Part shown: positions 42,287-52,900 of the stretch, one piece after another
How positions within the stretch are numbered: the stretch's first letter is position 1
Layout: each line of letters starts with the position of its first letter
NCBI GenBank assembly: GCA_018873225.1
Contig: JAEILZ010000004.1
Span: 3,100,001-3,164,000 of the forward strand
Origin: [Phialemoniopsis] sp. UDSM-2020
Lineage: Eukaryota > Ascomycota > Sordariomycetes > Thyridiales > Thyridiaceae
Direction: 5' to 3'
DNA: 64,000 nt
The notes under the pieces: generated by a model
The model's database searches: none
What the model saw: only the letters and a program-made list of their open reading frames with translations
Told to the model about the DNA's origin: nothing
Position numbers and translations under genes: made by a program

Positions 42287-44176
42287 TTAAATTCCCCAAC
42301 TTCCTCTCCTCTCCCGCACGCCCCAGGCCAGCGGACTGATGCTATCCAGGTCCGGGTGCTGCCTCGCCCATTCAAAGATGTACTCCTTGAGCGCCTTCCA
42401 GCGGGGACACTTCTTCTCGTCGCCGCTGGTCGAGCTACCGCTCGTCGTGCTGCGGTCCTCCTCGGGCTCGTCCACGAGCATGATGTGGCCCGTGGCACCG
42501 CCAGTACTGATACCGTCCATCATCTCCTCGTCGCTGCTCTCGAGGTCGTCGACCGACATGCGCGCAATCTTGGACAGCTCCTCGTCGTAGAAGCGCGCCA
42601 TGGCGGGGTACCCCAGGGACAGGTAGTTGTACACCTGCGTGACGAAGGCGTCTGTGAACTCGGCGGCGATCTTGTCCTCGAGGTCGGCGGCCGCCTTCTC
42701 CTTGCGCAGACGCTCGTCGAGGCCCATGAGCATGTGCAGCCCCTTAGCCTCGCCGTGCTTGGTCCTGTGCTCGGCGTGCGGCGGGTTGTTGCCGCCGACC
42801 GACATGTACCCCGTGGCCTTGGGGGAGGGCTCCTCGCTCATGGCGACGGGCGCCGTGCCGAAGGCCGCGGCGAAGGGGTCGCTGTTGGCGTTGGCCTGTG
42901 GTAGGGGCGTGGCGATCATGGCCGGCCGCTCGATGCGCGCGAGCCACTCCTTCTTCTCGGGCGAGTAGCAGTAGCCCTGCCACAGACCCTTTTGGCCCGT
43001 CACGTCGCGGTGCGTGTCCTCGCCCGCCACGTCCGGGAAGGGGTGGTCCGGCTCGAGCTTGGTCTGCTTGGGCGACGGGCACTTGCGGAAGACGAGGTCC
43101 TTGCCGAGCATGGGCGGTGCCGGCCTCGAGCGCAGCTTATGGTACTCGCGGTCGGCAACGAGGTCTCGGTTCGCGCCGCGGAAGCCGCTCAGGGGCGCAC
43201 CGAAGGGGGCGTGGGCATTGCGGAAGCCCGTCTCGGGGGGTAGCTTGGAGGCCGGGACATAGGGCATGCTCGCGGCCTGGCCGGCTGGAGCCGACGGGAT
43301 GTAGGGCATCAGGCTCTCGCCGATGGGCCGGGCGGCGGGCGTCGACTCGGGTTGGGCGAATGGGGTCGCGGGTGTCTCGCCAATGGTGGCCAGCGGCTCC
43401 TTGGGGACGAGCGGCATAAGCGACTCGCCAATCGGGCGAATGGCGTCCGCCGAGGGTCGCCGGCTTGTGGTCCAGAGGGGGTTCTCCGGGGGGATGTCGA
43501 TACTCATCCTGTCCAGGTCCAGCGTCGACACCCTAGCCTGATCCAGGTGCTCGTGGTGTTCCTGCATCTCCTTGACTGCCCAGCCGACATCTTCCTCCGA
43601 CGAGTCCCGCCTCGAGTGCCTCGAGGCTCGCGTGCCTCTCATCGGCGTCCTGCCGCGCGACTCTATGCTGCTCTCATCCTCGGAGCCCTCCCGGACGAAG
43701 AAATGCTCGGCACCACCAGCTCTCGCGCGACTGTTGGGAAAGGCGGAGAGCGCCTGCTCCTGCAGCAGGCGCTCGCGATCTCTGGCGAGCTGCTCAAAGA
43801 GCTGGGCCGCCGTCTCGTCGTCGCAGGACTCGCGCCTCCCATTGCTCGCAACCCTACTGTGCCGCCTCTTAGAGCGCGGGGCGTAGATGTGCTTGGTGTA
43901 GGGGGTGATATCGGTCTTATCGACTGGTTTCGTGGCCGGACCGGTGTCACCGCCGCGGCGGGACCGGCGAGTCGATTCGATGAGCTGGGGGGCGAAGCGC
44001 CGCTTCTCCTTCTTTGGCTGCTCCTTCTGTTCTGGGAAATTGGGGGGTGGTGAGGGTGATCGAGGTGAGGGCTCCGGGGTCAGCTCCGCGGCCGGGCCGC
44101 CTTTCCTGTACCGCTCAAACGTCGTTTCTATAGATATGGGCGCGAACCGCCTTCGCGGCGGTGTGGATTCAGCCAT
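42287..44176 (-). CDS. Conserved disordered fungal protein, unknown function
   Basis: Single exon, 629 residues, ATG at 44176. Most of it is charged, Ser/Pro/Arg-rich and probably disordered. Two internal repeats are visible: RRRFAPISIETTFERYRK (about residue 8) and RRFAPQLIESTRRSRR (about 59), which share an (R)RRFAP-x2-IE-(S/T) core. RPIGESLMP occurs twice, about residues 244 and 282. The C-terminal third is more ordered: LEDKIAAEFTDAFVTQVYNYLSLGYP (quoted in parts: LEDKIAAEF, VTQVYNYLSLGYPAMARFYD), then CPRWKALKEYIFEWARQHPD. I believe it is conserved in Pezizomycotina but know no function. An arginine-rich N-terminus could give nuclear localisation. An opposite-strand frame of 233 codons is a GC-driven shadow. 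Confidence 0.85.
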   Translation of the reverse strand: MAESTPPRRRFAPISIETTFERYRKGGPAAELTPEPSPRSPSPPPNFPEQKEQPKKEKRRFAPQLIESTRRSRRGGDTGPATKPVDKTDITPYTKHIYAPRSKRRHSRVASNGRRESCDDETAAQLFEQLARDRERLLQEQALSAFPNSRARAGGAEHFFVREGSEDESSIESRGRTPMRGTRASRHSRRDSSEEDVGWAVKEMQEHHEHLDQARVSTLDLDRMSIDIPPENPLWTTSRRPSADAIRPIGESLMPLVPKEPLATIGETPATPFAQPESTPAARPIGESLMPYIPSAPAGQAASMPYVPASKLPPETGFRNAHAPFGAPLSGFRGANRDLVADREYHKLRSRPAPPMLGKDLVFRKCPSPKQTKLEPDHPFPDVAGEDTHRDVTGQKGLWQGYCYSPEKKEWLARIERPAMIATPLPQANANSDPFAAAFGTAPVAMSEEPSPKATGYMSVGGNNPPHAEHRTKHGEAKGLHMLMGLDERLRKEKAAADLEDKIAAEFTDAFVTQVYNYLSLGYPAMARFYDEELSKIARMSVDDLESSDEEMMDGISTGGATGHIMLVDEPEEDRSTTSGSSTSGDEKKCPRWKALKEYIFEWARQHPDLDSISPLAWGVRERRGSWGI

Positions 44177-47100
44177 GGTGATGGCACAAAGAGTTCTTTG
44201 GGTAGGTTGGTGATGTGTGTATTGATGGATTGTGCGTCAGAGACTGCAAAGCAGAGAAGCACAGGCTGAGACAAAAGGCTGCAATCGCTCGTGGGGTTTG
44301 ATCTGTTTCCCTTCTGGGTCGATGTAGCAGCTCTGACTCGCGAAGTTGGGAGTGGTGATCCTCTAGCTTCACAGCATCATGACACAAGCGATTGAAAATC
44401 TGAAAGGTTCAATTCTAATTTGCCAGCCGGTGATCCTCCCCAAGGGCAAACAAAGAAAGAAAAAACAGTTCAAAAGAAGAAGAATCCCTCTGACAAAGAA
44501 ATCACAGGAAAAGAATGGACGATGTTGCCATGGCGGGGAAAGAACAAGGGATCGGGGTCACAAGGTCACGGTGAACGCGGGCTGATAAATGCCACCCCCA
44601 TTTGCAGTTGCCCAGACATGGGAACGCTGATGGCGAGAAGGGTAGGAGGTGGGATGGGATCTGCGTCCAGGGATCGAGACAGTGCATATACAGTTTGAGG
44701 ATCTGTCTGCTTTGAGCCTCTATCCACATCGTGAGGCCGTCAGAAGCCTTATTTCGTACTAGGTGAGACGCCATGCCATGATGGGGATAAGCCTATGAGC
44801 CCAGAATACCGTGTAGATCACTATCAAACATACTGTCTCGCTACTTCAGCTGGCCTGCATTCTCGAGTCGCCCTTTGCAGGCTTCGTGCAGGGGACACCA
44901 CCCGCTGGTGCCACGGCCTTCAGCTCTGATTTGCTGTCATTTCACCACCCCACCGACCCTGGCAAGCCCGTATCGCTAATACTATTACTCTGGATCCCCG
45001 ACCCTGACATCATCGCCCGCCAGTGAACCATCACTAGCGATGCAGTGAACTTGGTGATAACGCCTAGACTGGCCGTGCCAGTGTGGCCTTCCGCATTTTG
45101 TCCTCCACTCCCCAGCAGTCGCACTGCACTACTGCTCCTGTTGGCTGCACATACATGCATTACATCTTAATAACGTCGAGCCATTCGGATGACAGTAAGG
45201 ATTCTGTTGGGTGATGGTGGGATCCTCGGTGGTTCTTTCGTTATTTTGTTTGCAGAAGTATCTCCAGCAACGCCGTGGACCAGCTTCCGTCATTCCAGGG
45301 GAGTCAACGGGTGTGGGTGTGTGACCACACTGTCAAAGACAAAAAGTCGCCGTTGAGAAACGCAGCATTGAATTCCAGGTACCTGGGGCCGGGCGACGCA
45401 GCCTTCAATGCAATGCTGGGCGACACGAGGACAAAAAATCCCTGAACTGCCATCGGAATGAGGGTTCCTCGTCATCTGAACGCCCCTTCCGGTGTCCGGC
45501 GCTCGTTAGTCTGGCCCAAACCAGCGTCCCAGCACCCGCTTTGGGGGCTGAGCAGCCACCATCATCTCATAGTTTGGGCCCTGTGTCTGCCCAAATCTTG
45601 AATTGGCCACGTACTTTGGGTGGTATTTAGTGGACACGAGGAGAATTAGACAGGATATTCCTGGAGCGAAAGGCAATCTGGGAGATTGGACAGGTATCCA
45701 CAGATCTCGGGAGTGTCCAGACAGAGATTTGACAAGTTGAACTCTATCGCTGGACCATTGGAACTGTGCGGCCACGAGTTCGCGTGAGGGTCAGTACCAA
45801 AGGGTGACAGGCAGTGCCGATCATCGGCAGTGGCTTGACCGCCACGGAAGCAATCGAGCCAGATTGGGGGTCAGACCTCTCTGACCTCTTTACCCCTCAA
45901 AGATCAGCAAACAGATGAAGGTGTCGATTGCTTGCAAAAAGACAACTTTGAATAAGCCTGCCATGTCTCGACTCCTTGGAAAGGCTTCATGCCGCCCAGG
46001 CGGTCCAGACCAGTTCCCTCGTGTCCAAGCTACTGCAGCTTCCTAGTTCTTGGAACCCGGAGATCCATCGCGGAAGAGCCAGGCGGAGACAAAGCAGAAC
46101 CCACCACGACCAACTAACCTCGATGCTACTCTAGGCCGTGGGTATTCTGCACGCTGGCAACTTGGACGCTATCCGGTCGGTAGTTGCAATGGGGATAGTT
46201 GAACCAGAAACGCAAGGGAGAGGGGCACACCTGTCTTCCAGAGAAAAATGCTCCCTAACCATTTTTCTCATGGAAACTAGTTTGGCCCTCTTCTCTCCCT
46301 CTCTGCTTGATAAAAAGTGCCCGCTTCTCACGCTTGTCCGGGGTCGGGATGCAGGAGCCGGCCGAGTAGCGTCCTGCACCCGGCCGCTTACCGCTGGCCT
46401 AGTGCACTCCACCACCCGTCTACACCGCAAAGGCTTGGTGATCTGTTTGAAACAACGTCGTCCAACATCGTGAAAACATGCCTGAATCTGCTGGAGGAGG
46501 GGAGGTTGGGAAGAAAAAACCCAAGCCCACGATGCCAGAAGCAGCCTCACCGCAAGAGGGCGTCGCTACCACGTGCGTCCACCCCGGACATGATTGCCTC
46601 CCCAGAACGGGCTTTCAAAGGATTCAGCTGGGATCTTCTCATGCAACCCCCAAAAGCCACACGCAGCTTCTGACCTGCTCGTGATGTGCCAGCCCCCGCG
46701 TCCATTGGACGGGACACATTTTGAGACAGGAACAGTCAAAGCTGGACGAGACCTCCTGAAAGTCGGGCAAATCGGCCGAGTCCGCCCAAAAGGCGGTCAG
46801 GGACAAAAGTGCGCTTTGTTCTGTGCTGCAGCGAGCCGTGGCCCCCTCCCTCCAACTGTCGGATGCTCTCCGGGGTGCATGAGTTTGCTCATTCAAAGTG
46901 TGTCTCGTGTCAGCATCTTGATTTGCTTGCTGCCCTGCCCTTCCCCCAAGACTCGGGGGGGAGAAAAAGGAAAAAGCTCAGACGAGCAATGTCCGAACTG
47001 GGTCATTTGATGTACCTTGAAGCGCATTGGTCGAAATGCTTTTCCGTGTCCGTGAGCTGATTTGGCATTTCGTTTCTTGTGCTCACTTCACTTAGTCAGC

Positions 47101-49912
47101 TTAGATTATCCAGACCTTGTATCAAAAGCGAATGAATGCACGATGGCTTCCAGACTCTTCGCTCCTCGGAGATGACCCGGCGGTCAATTCCTTGCAGTCA
47201 CGACAGCTGAGTAGAACACCCAGCTTGGTTACACAAAGTGACCCTAGGTCACGGCAGAAGCAGCCGGAATAATCATCATGTCACGCCCAGCGTCTCATAC
47301 TCACCTCGTCACACCTCGGACTTACTGCTCTCAAGCTCGCAATCAAGTCGTCAAGTGCGCTCATAAGGGAGCCTACCTCTTGAACCCTGGTTTTCGAGCT
47401 GTGCGCGTCGTACAAGGCTGTCGTTCACGCGCCTGCCTGCAGCGACTGCGCGTGGTTTAGATGAGATGGACCCTCACGGATAAATTGTATCACACACATC
47501 TGGTGCACTTGGATATGCACTGCCGTCTTGGCGATGGGCTGACACATTGCGATGTTTCTGACAATGACTTCTTCGAAGAGAAGTCATTCATCGAACTTGA
47601 GAGACTCGTATCAAGTCAGCAGTCATAAACATTTCATTTCGGCTCAAGCCGACCGAGGTCCCTCCAGCGGGCGGCCGTCACGCGCGGCCGACATAAGCAA
47701 AACCAGGAAGCCCGGGTAAAAGTGAACAGTTCGCCCAACGACACGGTCGAGTACCAAAGACCAATCTCGAGAAACTTGGCTGTACCCGGGTTACTCGCTC
47801 GAAACGGACCATCTGGCTGGCAATCTCTGGCCGCCCTGGTACCTGACAGCGGGCCATTTCAGGCTCCTCTGCCTGCTTGTCGGATCTCAGAATCGCCAAA
47901 TTGTTCTTTGATCCCGGCTGAATGTAACCCTAGGGATGCGCTGCAAGCGCGCGCCCGGACGGGATGACGTCTACCTTGCCGATGCAAGGTAGGATGGACG
48001 GATGTTTCAGTGCTACAAGGACAGGGAAAGACATCGAGATGCGCAAGGGGGTGAACGAGCAGCTGCTCTGCTGGAACCTACGAAGTAGATGAGCGCGCCG
48101 ACGTGATCACGGTATTTGCACTTTGCGTACCGGCAGGTGATAAATACATGTAGTCCTTATGTACCAAAGAGGCACAGCCAGCCAGCTTCTGTTTGAGGTG
48201 GGGTCGTATGCGTGATTGCCAGCAATCTTTTGCGCCCTCCTCAAACGTGCAAATCCGGGCGCGGCCATCCCCAGCCCGAGATAAGCGTTCCCGGTGCAAT
48301 CAAAGTTTGGTAACCCCCCCAGCAGGGCTCACACGCCTGGGGAAGGGAGTAATTAAAGGGTATCTCTCTGTTATGGTATCAGCCAATTCTGGGGGAGCTT
48401 TCCCACGTTCCCAACGGGCCTCCGTGCCCCAGCCCCAGCTATGGTTCGTCGGGTTCGACTTAGCAAGACGACTTGCCGTGCCGCTTACCGCTCTGCCGTC
48501 CGTCGTTCGCCTCCCTCGCGTTTTAGCTGCATTGCACATCACGGATCGACCTCCAGGAACCGGTGGCCCTGCCTGTCTACGGCACGCGAGCGGATACCTC
48601 TTGGACCGCCGTCGAGGACGTGTTCTCATTTCGGCCAGCCAGTACCGGATTGGGAGGGTAAGATATGACACTCTATCAGGCTCGTGAAGTAGCGCGGATT
48701 GGTGCAGGGCGTATGAGATGAGATAAGAAGAGAATAGATTGGCTACCACACCCAAAGGGGAGGGTGCGCGCTCTTATATTACGGTGCCGTGTGGCTTCAG
48801 CTAGGCAATGCCAGACAGGCGCCATTTACAAGAAAGTGACCACATTTGGCCGTGACTTAAGGTACGAACGGCTATCTCACTACCAAGAATCATACAGGTC
48901 AATGCCTCGCAGAGGCAGTCACTGCCGATGTTGACGGTCAGACCCAGGTGTATCAAGCACATCAGCGTAGATCACACATGTGGTTGGTGTGAGAAATGGT
49001 CGGGTTAGAGTTTGGATGGCTTGCGGTTCAGACCGAACCCAACTGCGGTGGCCCCTGGCGATCGCCGGGTCTCTCTGACAGCGACCAGTCAAAAGGTGGA
49101 AGGTACTGAGGAAGAAAGAGGTGAAACCAGCCAACCAGCCACGACACATCTTCTTTTCCTTCTCAATCTCTCGATTTAGTGCTGTCAATCTTGATCCAAT
49201 TTCAACAGACCCCTGTCTGGCGCGGCCGTTGTGCCACACTTGTCAACCAACCGGGAATTCGTGGGTCAGCAAAGGCCCCTGTCCGGCCCCATCTTTGGGC
49301 GATTGGGATTCGAGCCGTTGGTTTCGAAAACAAGGTTCCAAGGTTCAAGGAGGGATGAAAAGGGAAAGAGGCCTTGGATAGTTCTTGGATGGCCCGGAAG
49401 GTTGCCATGTCTGGCCTGTCGCGTCCTGTCATCGTGCGCTCATTTGACAAGAAAATACTCCATTGACACGCAAGAACGCCGTCACCGGTACAGAAAGAGT
49501 CGGCAAGTCGGCTGGCTGGCTATCTTGGGACCGGGTTGTACCATACTTTATCTAAGTGTTGGCTGGAGAGCGAAAAAGGACAAAGGTTTGAATTGATCCA
49601 TGGATGGATGGGATGCTGGGTGTGTACCATGCCATGCCAGCCATCGACATTGCTCTCAGCAAACTCTCTTTTTTTGCTCCCTGCCCCAGAACAGACGGAC
49701 GCCTCACACGTTTCGAAGAGTAAGAAAGACACGCACACACACTTTGGATCTTTTTCTTTACACCTCACTTTCCATCTTTCACACGACACAACCACGCACA
49801 CACGCACAAGGACACAGAGACACACACACCCCAGACACCAGACTGCAGAAATACGAGTCGGACGCTACCACTAGCAACTAGCAGCTGTGGTTTCCAGTTT
49901 CTATAAGGGGAC
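44177..49912. other. Gene-poor stretch, 5.7 kb
   Basis: No frame here shows a domain, signal peptide, spliced continuation or coding-like composition; the longest (about 165 codons near 48.2 kb) has an equally open opposite strand and is probably chance. I find no transposase, reverse transcriptase, tRNA or long repeat. A CA-rich run (49793-49832) and a pyrimidine-rich stretch mark the probable 5' leader of the next gene. Long non-coding RNA or an extended upstream regulatory region cannot be excluded from sequence alone. Confidence 0.5.
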
Positions 49913-52900
49913 ATGGCCCCAATCGCTGATGGGGCCGTACTAGCCACCGCCTATGACGACACGAGGCATAGCGGGTCTCGCTCACCAGCCTCAGCGCCCT
50001 CGTCGCCTGACACGAGCAGCAGCGTCCGGTCGCCTACTGAATCGCCAATGACTTACTCGTCGCCGCTGGCCGAGCTATCATTCACGCCTCTGTCCCTGAC
50101 CAACAGCGAGTTCCTGTCTCCTCTTCCCACTTCCAGCAGTCAAAAGTACAACAACAGCATCGCGAGTATTTTTGCTGCCGCTTCTGCTGGAATTGTCGAC
50201 GACGACGCGGGAGACGGCAATGAGGAGGAATACCAGGGCCGCCGACGCGACAGCCAAACAAATTTTGCGCCCACGACGCCACTGCAACCACAGCAGCAGG
50301 GCACCAGCACAGCCAACAGAACACGAGCACCACCACCTACTGCTGGGGACCCGGCCACTCCCAGCAAAATGGCCACCCAATCGCCGCCGCAACCCCCAAC
50401 GGCCGATGCACCTCAAGGGGGCCATGATGTCCGGGCCTCGCCAAAAAGCCCCGAAATGACAGACGAGGGTGCAGATAATTCTTCTAATCTCGCCAGCACA
50501 GATGCCTCACAATCATTAGGCGTTGCGACACCGACAACGACTACAGCCGAGATCAAGGTACCGAAAGCTACGAGGCCAACAGCCTCATCATCCTCAGCAT
50601 CACCAGCCACAGCCACAGCACCCCTATCATCACAAGAGAACCCTGCCAAGTCCGCAAGCGAGAAAACTTCAGCTTCAACAGACTCTCAGCACCTCGGCCC
50701 ATCACAGTTGCGGGCAAGTCCGCATGCCAGTGGCCAGGAACAAGATAGCATTGCAGTCCCTTCCTCCGCAAGCGATGCCACAAAGGGGAACGATCCCCAT
50801 GCCGACGCGACACATTCCAGCCCGACCTCAACAACGATAATACGCCCCAAATTCCTCAGCCACGAGCCTCAGCCGCAAGCGACCCAGGGGAAGAAGCCGG
50901 CATCCCAAGCTTCTTCAGACCCAGAAGCAGCTGACGATCGCGATACCCTCGGCCCCGAGATCGTCAGGACCACTTCGTCCACGGCCAATACCCCCCTCTG
51001 TCATCCCGTCCCCGACTTCGTCCCCAACGTCCGGGCCGGCGCCTTCCTCGGCAACATCGCACAGCTCGAAGACATCGCCGAGCGGCTGTCTATGACCAGC
51101 TCCATCGAGGACGCGATCCGAGAAGAACACCGCGAATTGAAGAGGAGCGACAGCAGGAGATCCTCCATCCTCGCTGCCAACCTCAAGAACTCGGGCCTCG
51201 AGACCGACACACAAGATTTCGCCCCGTCTTTTGCCAAGCCGACGTCTATCATCGACATCAACTCGACTGCGAGGTTAGGAGGCTACTCTCCCTCCGGGTT
51301 CGTCATGTCTCCAGCTCACTCCCTGTCGAGCTCGAGGCTACGGTCCAGCAGCAAGGCCAGTGCTACCGGTCCTTTGTCCGTCAGTGGTGGCTCGGACCGT
51401 GTGGTTTCGCCTGAGGAGGGCTTCCCGGTTCTGTCACGACATGGCCCGGGCAAGGCCTCCGTCAGGAGTGTCCAGTCCAACAAGCAAACTTTGCCGGAGA
51501 TTGTTGAGGACGAGCTGCCTGTCACCCTGACCCAGGATGCGTTAGATGAAGCTGATCGGATTGTCGCTTCGGGCCAACAAATCGACGAAGACGAGACGTT
51601 ACGCGTCAATGCATACCAACGAATAGATATGGATTTCAGGTCAGGTTTGGGCTTGGATTTTGACCTGACTCCAAACGCCGAGTCATGGCCTCAGCAACAA
51701 ATGCTAGGCTACAACAACAACAACTGCGATGTGTCGCCAATGTCCTTTGACGACCAGCAGACCCCGCAACAGCATCAAGCCAACCCGATGGAGTATGCGG
51801 CCCATTACGATGTGCCACAGCAGCGTCCGCAGGACTACGAGCGACCCACCACCTCGGGATCCGGCGGCACGTTTGAGCAGGCCCAGATGGCCTTTGGCGA
51901 CTTTGACGGTGTTCACTGCGACCCCGAGAGGGCCGACGTAGCGGACATGCCTGAACTTCAGATGCCCCAGCCTCAACCCCAGGATAAACGGATGTCTCGC
52001 CCCATGCGCCCGGCTGCTCCGCGACCACAGTCCTACTTCGATATGGACACGGGCCAACAGATGCTGTATTACCCTGCCCGTGTCCCCGCCATGCTGAACC
52101 TGCCGCCCAAGCTGTCCAGGAAACCCAAGGCCGCGGAGCGAAATGTCAGGAGGTCACAGATCCTGAGCGCCATGCCCATGGACGCTCGGGGCTCTCGCAT
52201 CTGGTTACCTGACCCTCTGGAGGGTTCGACCGGAGCACCTCTCATCGAAACAGAGGAGCAACAGAATGATGACATATTAGCAGAGCCGTCGCCAGGTGAC
52301 CGGCCCGAGTCTCGATTCTTAGATCAGGCATCACCACAAGAGTCAGAGCCGTCACCTCTCATGCCCGAGGAGGCGCCGCTTAACCAGGAGTATCGTCGCC
52401 CTCAAAAGCTTGGAGATAAGCGCAAGTCGAAGATGTCGACTCTTTCGGATATCCCTGCAGCCCTTCGAGCCTCGGCATTCTTCGACGTGCCTTCAGCACC
52501 CCCACCGCAGATCGAGATCAAAAACGGCTCTGCGATGGACACGCTCGACAGCATTCTCAATGCATCGGCAGCAGCGCCCGTCAGTGCGTTTACGGACCAC
52601 GCCTTTGCTGGCAAGTTGGGCGCCGAGGTGTACGGTCTTGAGAAGAAGAGCAAGAAGAAAGCGGACAAGGAGAGGGAGAAGGCTCTGCTTCGTGCCAGCT
52701 CAGCCAATCCGCTCGGCGACGAGAAGAAGCGCGGCTCGTTCCTGTCACTCGTCGGGCACATGAAGAAGAACAGCATGTCATCTGGCCACCGCACCGTCAT
52801 TGCTGCCGAGGGCACTGTCGACGAGAGACAGCGGCTATCATCTCATGTCGATGGCGACATGATGTCTCCTACCCTAAGCGACACCGCCGCCGCGGGTGCG

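Noticed and set aside
43352..44053. 233-codon frame opposite the disordered-protein gene
   Set aside because: It is antisense to a strong coding frame in GC-rich DNA, with Arg/Leu/Pro-rich content and no domain; a shadow frame.
48193..48755. 164- and 151-codon frames on opposite strands in the gene-poor stretch
   Set aside because: They overlap each other almost fully, show no domain, signal or splice continuation, and cannot both be genes.
49300..49330. tRNA-like B-box word GGCTCGAATCC on the minus strand
   Set aside because: The flanks do not form a T-stem, acceptor stem or A-box at the right distance.
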